Positions 8,157 through 16,942 of a stretch of DNA of 64,000 nucleotides are shown in pieces; position 1 is the stretch's first letter; the number at the start of each line of letters is the position of its first letter. The notes below the pieces were generated by a model, which was not told the DNA's origin, searched no databases, and saw only the letters and a program-made list of their open reading frames with translations. This DNA comes from Bacteroidota bacterium (lineage in GTDB: Bacteria > Bacteroidota > Bacteroidia > UBA4408). The stretch spans positions 310,001 through 374,000 of the forward strand of contig JADKHO010000004.1 of assembly GCA_016721765.1 (NCBI GenBank), written 5' to 3'. The position numbers and the translations under genes were made by a program.

Positions 8157-8212
8157 ACTTATTTTTCTTCATTTAAGAAGTGAAAGTACTAAAATCCTTG
8201 CATTCAAATCGC

Positions 8213-8220
8213 TATATTTG
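8213..8220 (+). promoter_or_regulatory. -7 promoter box of the CotH-domain gene
   Basis: TATATTTG ends 21 bases before the ATG at 8242 in the divergent region with the SDR-like gene. Confidence 0.55.
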
Positions 8221-8241
8221 TAATACCATTAAACACCGTAT

Positions 8242-11200
8242 ATGACAAAAATAATTTCTACACTCTTTCTCGTATTTTACCTCTCGATTAGCGGCATTGC
8301 TCAAAAATTGCCAAGACAAATGCAATTGAGTTCCGACGGTAGAATGCTCACTACTGGTCAAAAAGCCAACAACTCATTTTACAACCAAAACAGCATTCCA
8401 ATCCTCTACCTTAATTTTAGTGATACGGCTAATTTTTGGCAAGACATGATTTTATACCATGATTCGCTCAAAGATTATCCGGCTACTTTAATTTACAATG
8501 GAGTGACCTACGACAGTGTGGGCGTGCGTTTCAAAGGAAATTCATCCTACGAAAACATTGGGAATTCCTTAAAAAAATCATTTAACATTTCGCTCAATGC
8601 CTTTATTGAAGGGCAAGGTATAAACGGATATAACACATTAAATTTAAACAATTGTTACGACGATCCTTCCTTTATGCGGGAAGTGTTTTTCGAAAATCAA
8701 ATCAAGCAACATATCCCGGCCGCTCAAACAAATTTTGCGCATCTATATATTAACGGCGCCGATTGGGGATTGTATGCCAATGTGCAACAGTTAAATCGAG
8801 ATTTTCAAAAAGAGTGGTTTATGAGCGATGAAGGAGCAAATTTTCGTGCATCGCGACCGCCGGGCAGCACCGGTTCAGGCAGTGTAATAAAAGCATCCTT
8901 CTTAAATTTAGGTCAGGATACGGCTGAGTATCAAAAATTTTACACACTAAAATCGAGCGAAACAATTGATCCATGGACCAAACTAAAAGATTTTTGTACC
9001 GCTTTGGATACCATTGCTCCGGCTCGAAAAGTTGCCGCACTGAGCCAATATTTGGATATTGACAGGGCGCTTTGGTTTTTGGCCAGTGAAATTGCGTTTA
9101 ATGATTTTGACAGTTACATCGAAAAAGGGAAAAACGATTTTTATGTGTATTACGAAAAAGAAACCGGGCGTTTTGCTCCACTCGAATTTGATGGGAACGA
9201 TGTAATGGATACACATTATGTGAATGCAGTGAGTGCCTTGCGACACACAACCGACACACTTTTTCCGCTTATGAGTAAAATTATTGGAGTGCCCGAAATT
9301 CGCCAACGCTATTTGGCACACATGCGTACTTTGGTTGCCGATGAACAGGATACAACAAGCGCCTTTCCTTGGATTGATAATGCGTTTTCAATGATAGATA
9401 GCATTGTGTTTGCCGATACCATAAAATTATATAGCTATGCTGCTTTTCAAAATTCACCCGGCATTTTAAAATATTATTTGCGCAACAGGCGCTTAAAAAT
9501 GCTCAACAATTCGGAGGTTGATAATGTGGGACCGATAATTACGGATGTTAGACTGTATAGCGATAGCCTGCTCTGGAAACAACCGGAAGCGAATCATGCC
9601 GTACAAATTAGGGCTCAAATAAATTCAGGAAATGGAATTAGCAAAGTAATACTCCATTCGGCTACAGGCTTGGTTGGGAATTTTAATAAGACCCAAATGT
9701 TTGACGATGGTTTGCATAACGATAGCCTTGCCGGTGATGGAATATATGCAGCTACATTAGTGGGGCAAAGCGGTGGAACATGGGTACGTTATTATGTGGA
9801 AGCAGCCTCCAACAACACCGCTAAAACGGTAAGTTTTGAACCACCTGGTGCAGAGCACAATATTTTTATTTACCTAGTAAAACCAGCTATTGCAGCCGAT
9901 AGTACAAGTATTGTGATTAATGAAATAATGGCACGCAACAATACAACCGTTACAGATAGCGCCGGACAATATGAGGATTGGATTGAGCTTTATAATAACA
10001 GCAATCAGGCTGTGGATATTAGTGGCTATTATTTAACCGACAATGAATTTAATTTAACCAAATGGCAAATCCCGCAAGGCACTATTTTAAATGCAAATGA
10101 GTATTTAATTATTTGGGCGGATGAAGATGGGGCCCAAGGAAATTTGCATGCCAACTTTAAATTTTCGGCTAATGGAGAAACCTTAATTATATTGAATGCA
10201 CAAGGCGAATTGGTAAATAAAATTTCTTTCGGCCCACAATCACCGGATATTAGTTATGCCCGCATACCCAATGGAAATGGCCCGTTTGCAGCGCAATTCC
10301 CAACTTTTGGAATTAACAATAATCCAAAGCCACAAGTTGGATTTTTTACGAGTATCACCAATGGATGTGGTACAGCGAATGTGAGCTTTTTTAATACTTC
10401 TGTAAATGCAAGTGATTACGTTTGGGATTTTGGCGACAATTCACCAACATCCACAGCAGTTAATCCTACTCATATTTACACTTCCCCTGGAAATTTCACC
10501 GTTACTTTACAAGCCAATGGTGGTGGATGGACGGTGATTGATTCCTTGCCCAATAGTGTGCAGGTAAATCCCTTACCGGTATTTGATTTTGGTGTAGATA
10601 CAATTTATGCACCTTCCGTTAATTATTTGCTTGAAGCCGGAAATGGCTTCACTTCATATTCCTGGAATACCGGCGATCTTACACAAGGAATTTTGCTTAG
10701 CACCAGTGGCAATTATTGTGTGGTGGTGGGCGATGTAAATGGATGTACCGATACTGCTTGCGTGTATTTGAAATTTCCATTGGCTTTGCCACAAGCATCC
10801 TATACGGCTAATAATACGCAAGGCTGTGCTGCGCTATATGTAAGTTTCACCAACACTTCTATTAATGGGGTTAACTATATATGGGATTTTGGTGATGCTA
10901 GTCCAATTTCAACGGACGAAAACCCGGAGCATGCCTTTAATGGAGCAGGTATTTACAATGTAAGTTTATCGGCCATAAATGCTATTGACACTTCTGTATT
11001 TATTAGCAGCATTAGTGTTTTTCCTAATCCGGTTTTTTCCTTTGCGTCAGATACCATTCATGCTCCAAACGCCACCTTACTTTTGGATGCCGGAACCGGT
11101 TTCACATCTTATGCATGGAACACCGGGGAAATAACACAAGCCATTACGGTTGATTCTAATGCCAACTATTGTGTTGTGGTTATGAACCAATTTGCTTGTG

Positions 11201-11484
11201 CAGATACGGATTGTGTATATATAACTGTAAACGGATTAGGATTAAATTCCATGAATGAAGAAGTCCTGCAAACACTCTTTCCAAATCCTGCCAGTGATTT
11301 TGTGTTGCTAAGTTCTTCTTCCGCAAAAAACGAAAAAATTGAAATTTATAGTGCTCAAGGTGCATTAGTTTATCGCTCACATTTCACTGCTCAAATTCGT
11401 ATCGAAACCAATAATTGGGCTGAAGGAATTTATTTGGTGAAAAATGGGGAGCATAATTTTAGGAAATTGGTGATTCAGCGATAG
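8242..11484 (+). CDS. Secreted CotH-kinase / lamin-tail / PKD protein with T9SS type A sorting domain
   Basis: A 1080-residue secreted protein. A signal peptide (about 1-20) is followed by a CotH-type kinase domain (about 50-410; motifs GADWGLYANVQQLNRDF near 171 and LEFDGNDVMD). CotH proteins of spore-formers phosphorylate spore-coat proteins. Next come a lamin-tail domain (about 555-680, VINEIMARN ... EDWIELYN), two PKD-like domains with WDFGDNS and WDFGDAS (near 726 and 880), each followed by a TGFTSYSWNTG-type unit, and a C-terminal T9SS domain from about 1010 (LFPNPASDF). It should be exported and anchored or released at the surface. The CotH plus lamin-tail pairing is known in environmental bacteria, but the target is unknown here. 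Confidence 0.88.
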   Translation: MTKIISTLFLVFYLSISGIAQKLPRQMQLSSDGRMLTTGQKANNSFYNQNSIPILYLNFSDTANFWQDMILYHDSLKDYPATLIYNGVTYDSVGVRFKGNSSYENIGNSLKKSFNISLNAFIEGQGINGYNTLNLNNCYDDPSFMREVFFENQIKQHIPAAQTNFAHLYINGADWGLYANVQQLNRDFQKEWFMSDEGANFRASRPPGSTGSGSVIKASFLNLGQDTAEYQKFYTLKSSETIDPWTKLKDFCTALDTIAPARKVAALSQYLDIDRALWFLASEIAFNDFDSYIEKGKNDFYVYYEKETGRFAPLEFDGNDVMDTHYVNAVSALRHTTDTLFPLMSKIIGVPEIRQRYLAHMRTLVADEQDTTSAFPWIDNAFSMIDSIVFADTIKLYSYAAFQNSPGILKYYLRNRRLKMLNNSEVDNVGPIITDVRLYSDSLLWKQPEANHAVQIRAQINSGNGISKVILHSATGLVGNFNKTQMFDDGLHNDSLAGDGIYAATLVGQSGGTWVRYYVEAASNNTAKTVSFEPPGAEHNIFIYLVKPAIAADSTSIVINEIMARNNTTVTDSAGQYEDWIELYNNSNQAVDISGYYLTDNEFNLTKWQIPQGTILNANEYLIIWADEDGAQGNLHANFKFSANGETLIILNAQGELVNKISFGPQSPDISYARIPNGNGPFAAQFPTFGINNNPKPQVGFFTSITNGCGTANVSFFNTSVNASDYVWDFGDNSPTSTAVNPTHIYTSPGNFTVTLQANGGGWTVIDSLPNSVQVNPLPVFDFGVDTIYAPSVNYLLEAGNGFTSYSWNTGDLTQGILLSTSGNYCVVVGDVNGCTDTACVYLKFPLALPQASYTANNTQGCAALYVSFTNTSINGVNYIWDFGDASPISTDENPEHAFNGAGIYNVSLSAINAIDTSVFISSISVFPNPVFSFASDTIHAPNATLLLDAGTGFTSYAWNTGEITQAITVDSNANYCVVVMNQFACADTDCVYITVNGLGLNSMNEEVLQTLFPNPASDFVLLSSSSAKNEKIEIYSAQGALVYRSHFTAQIRIETNNWAEGIYLVKNGEHNFRKLVIQR

Positions 11485-11753
11485 TGCGGTTTCTATTGCC
11501 GCTGGCGAAGAAAACGCACATGTTGAGTGCTATATAAATTTGTGTGTAACTATTGTCATTTTTCTTGCAATTGATGTTGATTGTAAATTTCGACCAGATA
11601 CTTAATGATGAAGTAGCTAATACGCACTATAACTGTATTTGATGTTGGCATTTCATATGCATCCAAAAGTATTTTGTAATATCTTATTAGTTTCAGTTTA
11701 TTTGTCGAATTAACTTTCTTCAATAATCACAAACAATAAAATACGCTTCCAAA

Positions 11754-12647
11754 ATGAAATCAACTTTTTATCAATTGTCGATTCTTCTTTTAATTTTAAT
11801 TTCATGCGCTGAGAAAAAAACAACTAATCCTATAACTGAACTTGTAAAACAAAACAGCATGTCTTTTAAAAGTGGATACTTGGATGTGAATGGACTTAAA
11901 ATGTACTACGAAATTTATGGTGCCGGCAAACCATTGGTTTTAGTGCATGGTGGAGGCTCAACAATTCAAACAAGCTTTGAAAAAATTATTCCTTTGCTTT
12001 CAAAAAACAGACAAGTAATAGCTTTGGAAATACAAGCACACGGACGTACTAGCGACCGAAACGCGGACATTAGCTTTGAACAAGACGCAGATGATATCGC
12101 AACGCTTCTTAAAAATTTACATATTTCCCAGGCCGATTTTTTTGGCTTTAGTAACGGAGGTACTACCGTTTTACAACTGGCCATCAGACATCCACAACTC
12201 ATTAACAAAATGATTTTGGGTTCAGCATTAGCAAAACGAAATGGGGTTCCTGAATGGTTTTGGAATTTTATGGATCAGGCCAAATTAGAAAATATGCCGG
12301 AGCAATTAAAACTTGGATACAAAAAAGTGGCCGCAGATTCAAATGGCTTACAAGTGATGCACGACAGGGATGCAAAGCGCATGCAAAATTTCAAGGACAT
12401 TCCGGATGCACAAATCAAAGCTATTAAATCCCCTACTCTAATTATTAACGGAGACAAAGATGTTATTACACCTGAACATGCGTTAGAACTTCATCGTCAA
12501 ATTGAACATTCAGAATTAGCCATTATCCCTGGTGGGCATGGAGAATACATGGGAGAAATTACAACTTTAAAACCCGACTTTAAGGAAAGTGAAATGATTG
12601 TTCCGATTATTGAAAAATTCTTGAACAGCCATGTAATTAAGCATTAA
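11754..12647 (+). CDS. Alpha/beta-fold hydrolase, lipoprotein
   Basis: A 297-residue hydrolase exported as a lipoprotein: the signal ends in ILISC, with the lipidated cysteine at about residue 18. The alpha/beta-hydrolase core has the oxyanion segment LVHGGGST, the nucleophile elbow GFSNGG (serine), the acid in INGDKDVI and the histidine in PGGHGEY, so a full catalytic triad can be seen. The closest general type is the proline-iminopeptidase/haloperoxidase-like group; the substrate cannot be read from sequence. It stands alone, convergent with the TetR gene. The 269 bases upstream show no promoter box that I can support. Confidence 0.82.
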   Translation: MKSTFYQLSILLLILISCAEKKTTNPITELVKQNSMSFKSGYLDVNGLKMYYEIYGAGKPLVLVHGGGSTIQTSFEKIIPLLSKNRQVIALEIQAHGRTSDRNADISFEQDADDIATLLKNLHISQADFFGFSNGGTTVLQLAIRHPQLINKMILGSALAKRNGVPEWFWNFMDQAKLENMPEQLKLGYKKVAADSNGLQVMHDRDAKRMQNFKDIPDAQIKAIKSPTLIINGDKDVITPEHALELHRQIEHSELAIIPGGHGEYMGEITTLKPDFKESEMIVPIIEKFLNSHVIKH

Positions 12648-12746
12648 TAGGAATTTTGGAAATAAAAGACAAACATCAGAAATTGATTCTTTAAAAAAAT
12701 CCTCCACAAAATTCCTGGACTTCTTAAACTGCCAACTGGAAAGGGT

Positions 12747-13424
12747 TTAGGTCTTTTTCAAACTCGTAAATACCAAATCATTTAAAAAAGCAATAATATC
12801 ACTTTCCTCCTTCGATTTACCAAAATCGGTAAGCGAGGGTAAATGATTCATAAAGAAGTTTTGAAAATGTGCCATTTCAATAATGGTGGATGCCAATGAT
12901 TTTGGATATTTATACTTAGGATTGCATTCTTTAATAACACTGCCAATCAATGCACAAAGTTCTTTATAAGGTTTAAAAAATTGTTGCTTGTTGTCCTCCC
13001 CTACTTGTTTCGTTAGATAGGCTTTTGAACCCTCCGATATGATAATTTTGTGCAGCAAACTTTCGTTGATATAATTGGTTTGCATATCGTCTTCCACTGC
13101 AGTGGATAACAGTTTGATGATACGTTTCAATTTTATAGACGGGTCTTTAATATTGTTGGTGTGAAAACTTATTTGATACGCTAACCAGCCCCAATACCAA
13201 GCGGTTAAATAAAGCAACAATTTATGTTTGTTTTCAAAATAACGGTAAACGCCTGCTTCTGTGGTGCCAATATCTTCAGCCAGTTTCTTAAAGGTAAACA
13301 CTTCAAAACCTAATTTATAGATCAGTTGAATACTATGTTTAAGGATATTCCTGCCTAATTCGGAATCTTCGGGATTTCGGAGGAACAAAGCCTCATTCAT
13401 TTTAATCTGTAAGTGTAACTTCAT
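12747..13424 (-). CDS. TetR/AcrR family transcriptional regulator
   Basis: A 225-residue regulator with the TetR helix-turn-helix at about residues 43-62 (FTFKKLAEDIGTTEAGVYRYF) followed by ENKHKLLLYL. The remaining helices form the ligand-binding and dimerisation part and have no recognisable ligand signature. It is divergent from the bestrophin-carbonic anhydrase operon, with an operator-like inverted repeat in the 131-base space between them, so it probably represses that operon and may regulate itself. An in-frame ATG eight codons later is an alternative start. The effector is unknown. Confidence 0.85.
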   Translation of the reverse strand: MKLHLQIKMNEALFLRNPEDSELGRNILKHSIQLIYKLGFEVFTFKKLAEDIGTTEAGVYRYFENKHKLLLYLTAWYWGWLAYQISFHTNNIKDPSIKLKRIIKLLSTAVEDDMQTNYINESLLHKIIISEGSKAYLTKQVGEDNKQQFFKPYKELCALIGSVIKECNPKYKYPKSLASTIIEMAHFQNFFMNHLPSLTDFGKSKEESDIIAFLNDLVFTSLKKT

Positions 13425-13494
13425 TTGAGGGTTTAGAAGAGTAGGAAAAAAGGTTAAATCAAAAGTACAAAAAAATATTTTACAATTTTTTATG

Positions 13495-13522
13495 ATAGTT
13501 TTACTATCTTTTGTAAAACTAT
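13495..13522. promoter_or_regulatory. Operator-like inverted repeat for the TetR regulator
   Basis: Perfect 10-base arms ATAGTTTTAC (13495-13504) and GTAAAACTAT (13513-13522) flank an eight-base spacer, giving a 28-base dyad. It ends three bases before the -7 box of the bestrophin gene, and so covers the -33 region: a repressor bound here would block that promoter. The size and placement fit a TetR-family operator. Binding by the adjacent TetR protein is inferred. Confidence 0.6.
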
Positions 13523-13525
13523 TAC

Positions 13526-13533
13526 TATCTTTG
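13526..13533 (+). promoter_or_regulatory. -7 promoter box of the bestrophin operon
   Basis: TATCTTTG ends 22 bases before the bestrophin ATG. The sequence TTACTATCTTTTG at 13501 is a near-copy of the TTACTATCTTTG that contains the box, so the promoter element is locally duplicated. Confidence 0.6.
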
Positions 13534-13555
13534 TGCTCGAAATTAAAATGCTACT

Positions 13556-14449
13556 ATGTTACTTAACAAAAAAATACCGGCCAGCTACATCTTTAACAAA
13601 GTAAAGTTTGATTTAGTTTATATTTTACTTGTATCAGCTGTTGTGCTATTTATTACCGAAAGATTTAAAGTCCTCTTGCCGGAAATGCCCTTAACTATTC
13701 CGGCATTTATTGGAACGGCCATCTCCATTTTGCTTTCATTTAAATTAAATCAATCTTACGATAGATGGTGGGAAGCTCGAAAAGTGTGGGGCGCAATTGT
13801 TAACGATTCTCGCAGCTTTGTTATTCAATTGCAAAGTTTGACCTCCAAAAACAATGCAGAAGCTGTTAAAAAAATAGCCTTACGTCAGATTGCCTGGTGC
13901 TATTCACTTGGTCAATCGCTTAGAGGTTTAAATCCCATTTCAAATTTAGAGCAGTATATTTCTATACAAGAGCTTGAAGAAATAAAGCAGCATAACAACA
14001 AACCACTTGCATTACTTCAGCTTCATGCAAAGGATATTAAGGAGCTCAAAGAAAAAAATCAAATTGATATTTTTTCACACTTGCAATTAGATGCCACTTT
14101 AGTGAGACTCTGCGATTCACAGGGAAAATCAGAGCGGATAAAAACGACTGTTTTTCCGGTTACTTATCGCCATTTTTTACATGCCATCATTTATCTTTTT
14201 GTTGTTACACTTTCTATTGCCTTAAAAGACATAGCTGTAATTTTTGAAATTCCGCTTTTACTGTTGCTATCCAGTGCATTCTTTTTACTTGAAAAATCCG
14301 CAACGCACATGCAAGATCCATTTGAAAATAGGCCTACCGACACCGCTGTAACAGCCATAGCAAGAACCATTGAAATAAACATTAAACAACTTTTAAAGGA
14401 GGCAGAAGTTCCATCACCGCTTTCGCCACAAAAATTTTATCTATCCTAA
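13556..14449 (+). CDS. Bestrophin family ion channel protein
   Basis: A 297-residue membrane protein of the bestrophin family (UPF0187). Typical features are the N-terminal membrane segment, FKLNQSYDRWWEARKVWGAIVNDSRSF at about 62-88, two further hydrophobic segments near 205-245 (HAIIYLFVVTLSIALKD...), and the C-terminal DPFENRPTDTAVTAIARTIEINIKQLL, equivalent to the conserved DPF segment. Bacterial bestrophins form pentameric channels; a Klebsiella homologue is cation-selective, and algal bestrophin-like proteins are proposed bicarbonate channels. It lies 17 bases before a carbonic anhydrase gene, in one operon, which points to inorganic carbon. That ion choice is an inference. Confidence 0.88.
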   Translation: MLLNKKIPASYIFNKVKFDLVYILLVSAVVLFITERFKVLLPEMPLTIPAFIGTAISILLSFKLNQSYDRWWEARKVWGAIVNDSRSFVIQLQSLTSKNNAEAVKKIALRQIAWCYSLGQSLRGLNPISNLEQYISIQELEEIKQHNNKPLALLQLHAKDIKELKEKNQIDIFSHLQLDATLVRLCDSQGKSERIKTTVFPVTYRHFLHAIIYLFVVTLSIALKDIAVIFEIPLLLLLSSAFFLLEKSATHMQDPFENRPTDTAVTAIARTIEINIKQLLKEAEVPSPLSPQKFYLS

Positions 14450-14466
14450 CTAATAAATAAAAAAAA

Positions 14467-15117
14467 ATGAAAACATTAACAAAAGAAATGCAAGAAGCCA
14501 TAACTCCCAAATTGGCACTGGAACTATTAAAAGAAGGGAACAAACGATTTGTGAATAACCTTAAGGTAAACCGCAATCTATTACAACAAGCAAATGAAAC
14601 TTCAGATGGGCAGCACCCTTTTGCAGTTATTTTAAGTTGTATTGATAGCCGCACTTCTGCAGAACTAATTTTTGACCAGGGTCTTGGTGATATTTTTAGT
14701 GTTCGAATAGCCGGCAACATTATTAATGAAGATATCCTTGGAAGTATGGAATTTGGCTGCAAAGTAGCGGGTGCAAAAATTATTGTTGTGTTAGGCCATA
14801 CCAAATGTGGCGCTGTGAAAGGTGCCTGCGATCACGTTGAAATGGGGAACTTAACAGCATTGTTAACCAAAATACGTCCTGCAGTAGATGCCGAAACTAC
14901 AATCAAGTCAAATCGAGTTGCCAGCAATTCGGAATTCGTTGAAAAAGTTGCAATCATCAATGTAAAGCGAACAGTAGAGTCAATCATGCAACGTAGCCCT
15001 ATATTAAAGGAAATGATTGAAAGCGGAAAAATTGGAATAGTTGGCGGAACACACAACATTTCTAGTGGTGAAGTAACTTTTTTTTCAGATACGCTAAATT
15101 CAGAGGTAATAAACTAA
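14467..15117 (+). CDS. Beta-class carbonic anhydrase
   Basis: A 216-residue beta-carbonic anhydrase, which interconverts CO2 and bicarbonate. The zinc ligands are visible as Cys58 in SCIDSR, His111 and Cys114 in GHTKCGA, with the catalytic Asp60-Arg62 pair in the CxDxR motif. A C-terminal strand GIVGGTHNISSGEVTFF matches the usual family ending. No signal peptide is visible, so it is cytoplasmic. It is the second gene of the bestrophin operon and is presumably controlled by the same TetR operator. The pairing suggests coupled bicarbonate flux and hydration at the membrane. Confidence 0.92.
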   Translation: MKTLTKEMQEAITPKLALELLKEGNKRFVNNLKVNRNLLQQANETSDGQHPFAVILSCIDSRTSAELIFDQGLGDIFSVRIAGNIINEDILGSMEFGCKVAGAKIIVVLGHTKCGAVKGACDHVEMGNLTALLTKIRPAVDAETTIKSNRVASNSEFVEKVAIINVKRTVESIMQRSPILKEMIESGKIGIVGGTHNISSGEVTFFSDTLNSEVIN

Positions 15118-15268
15118 CAGAACAATTATGTATTATAAAAAATACTCGCCATGAGCATAAATTGAATTGTTAATGGAATGCAACGAGCAACTGGCGTGTA
15201 TTTTTTTTAGTGCTTCTTACTCGAAATGGGTAACTTATGCTATTTATAAAGTGAGCCTGTTTGGCAAA

Positions 15269-16639
15269 TTATTGCAAGCCCTTCTGATCAATCAAATAAA
15301 TAAATGCAGCAAGCGCAGCACCTCCCAATTCAAGTTCTCGCTTATTCACTTTATCAAATGTATCGGCGGGGCTATGATGGTAATCGAAATAACGTTGCGA
15401 TTCGGGAACTAACGAAAAGCCGGGAACTCCAGTATTAACGATAGGTTCAATATCGGTTCCGCTGCCACTTTCATTAAAATTATAAATGCCATAAGGTTCT
15501 AATAGAGGGCGCCACGATTTTATTTTAGTTCTTATTTCACTCGATGCATCCATTGAAAAACCAAGTGGTGCAAAAGCTCCTTCATCACTTTCGATAGCAG
15601 CGATGTGCGTTTCCTGATTTTGCTTAGCGAGCTCAGCGTATTTTAGGCCACCCACATGCCCATTTTCTTCATTCATAAACGCAACCGCTCGAATGGTATA
15701 ACGTGGTTTATAATTTAAAGCTTTTAAAATGCGAATTACTTCAATACTTTGCATTACTCCTGCCCCATCATCGTGTGCACCCTGACCGGTATCCCAAGAA
15801 TCCAAATGCCCACCTACTACAATAATTTTTTCGGGTTGCTCCGATCCCTTAATTTCGGCAAGCACATTAAACGATGGTTCATCCTCCAACTTTTTACACG
15901 ATTGTTTAAAGAAGAATTGAAGATTAGGATTATCCTTTAGCATATCGCTTAATAAATCGGCGCCGTTCGTGCTTATTGCACAAGCCGGAATTTTTACAAT
16001 AGAATCCTCATATCCCATTGAACCGGTATGCGGGAAATCTTGCTTACTCAAAGACATCGAGCGCACCACTACTCCTATTGCTCCAAAAGGCGCAGCTTGA
16101 GAAGCACCCGCCCAGCGTTGTCCTGCTGCCCCACCATAAGCGTGCATGGTATTGAGTAGCTTGGGATCCATTGGGCGATTATAGAAAACTATTTTTCCTT
16201 TAATCTTTTCGGTTCCTAAAATTTTTAATTCATCAAAAGAATGAACTTCAATAACCTTAGCGGTGATGCCGGTTTCGGAGGTTGCAATACTTCCGCCTAA
16301 AGCGCAAACAGAAACATCAAGAGTTTTTTGTTTACTAATAATTTTGGCAGACTCTTTATCCCCCCTTACCCAATGCGGTACCATACAAGCTTGCTTATAA
16401 ACGCTGTCCGCACCAAGTTTCGCCATTATTCCTTCCACATACAGCACTGCTTTTGCAGCATTCTCGGAACCGGAAAGGCGGCCACCAAATTTGGTACAGA
16501 GGTACTCGAGGTTTATATAGGAGGGTGAATGCGTTAATGCTTCATCAAAAATTTTGCGCAGCATAATCGAATCCGCATTTTGTGCCTGAATGGGTTTTAT
16601 CCAAGTTATAAGAAGAATTCCAAAAATCAGCTTTTTCAT
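15269..16639 (-). CDS. M28 family metallopeptidase (carboxypeptidase Q-like)
   Basis: A 456-residue exported zinc peptidase. A signal peptide (about 1-19, ending IQA) is followed by an N-terminal part and a PA-like insert (about 120-230), then the M28 catalytic domain with metal-ligand motifs GGHLDSWD, HDDGAGV, FMNEENG, ESDEGA and a C-terminal YFDYHHSPADT. Sequence layout resembles plasma glutamate carboxypeptidase / carboxypeptidase Q, which hydrolyses dipeptides. Location is periplasm or surface. It starts 12 bases after the dciA-like gene, so it may be transcribed with recF and dciA, an unrelated function carried in the same unit. Confidence 0.88.
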   Translation of the reverse strand: MKKLIFGILLITWIKPIQAQNADSIMLRKIFDEALTHSPSYINLEYLCTKFGGRLSGSENAAKAVLYVEGIMAKLGADSVYKQACMVPHWVRGDKESAKIISKQKTLDVSVCALGGSIATSETGITAKVIEVHSFDELKILGTEKIKGKIVFYNRPMDPKLLNTMHAYGGAAGQRWAGASQAAPFGAIGVVVRSMSLSKQDFPHTGSMGYEDSIVKIPACAISTNGADLLSDMLKDNPNLQFFFKQSCKKLEDEPSFNVLAEIKGSEQPEKIIVVGGHLDSWDTGQGAHDDGAGVMQSIEVIRILKALNYKPRYTIRAVAFMNEENGHVGGLKYAELAKQNQETHIAAIESDEGAFAPLGFSMDASSEIRTKIKSWRPLLEPYGIYNFNESGSGTDIEPIVNTGVPGFSLVPESQRYFDYHHSPADTFDKVNKRELELGGAALAAFIYLIDQKGLQ

Positions 16640-16651
16640 TTTTAGTTTGAA

Positions 16652-16942
16652 TTATAAAAAAACAATATCGGTTATCACATTATGTTTCGCTTCTTTATTG
16701 AGCAAATCAACCAGCTTGGCTTTGGCATACGAAAGTTCATTGCGCAATGCGGCAGAGTTCAATTCCACAAAAAGCGTTTTTTTATTTATGTAGATGCGTG
16801 AAGTTTGTTTAGCTACTGATATTCCCATGAGTGATTCCCATGAATTAATGAGACGCACTTCATGCAACTTTCCATCTAAACAGTAGGAAGCCAACAATTC
16901 GTTGATGACTTCTTTAAGCGATTGTTCGTTACTTGCGGCCAT
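16652..16942 (-). CDS. DciA-like protein (DUF721)
   Basis: A 96-residue protein of the DUF721 family, whose studied members (DciA) load or assist the replicative helicase DnaB in bacteria without DnaC/DnaI. The family pattern is seen in ELLASYCLDGKLHEVRLINSWESLMG followed by KQTSRIYINKKTLFVELNSAALRNELSYAKAKLVDLLN. The start overlaps the recF stop by one base (TAATG), so translation is coupled. The recF-dciA pair is a common replication-linked arrangement. Length is normal for the compact form. Confidence 0.8.
   Translation of the reverse strand: MAASNEQSLKEVINELLASYCLDGKLHEVRLINSWESLMGISVAKQTSRIYINKKTLFVELNSAALRNELSYAKAKLVDLLNKEAKHNVITDIVFL

Noticed and set aside
11485..11753. Gene-free stretch after the CotH gene
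   Set aside because: I looked for a small gene, RNA gene or promoter box here and found none that I can support.
14382..14804. A 140-codon open frame on the minus strand opposite the bestrophin-carbonic anhydrase genes
   Set aside because: It is antisense to two well-supported genes, has no recognisable motif and no promoter; a frame shadow.
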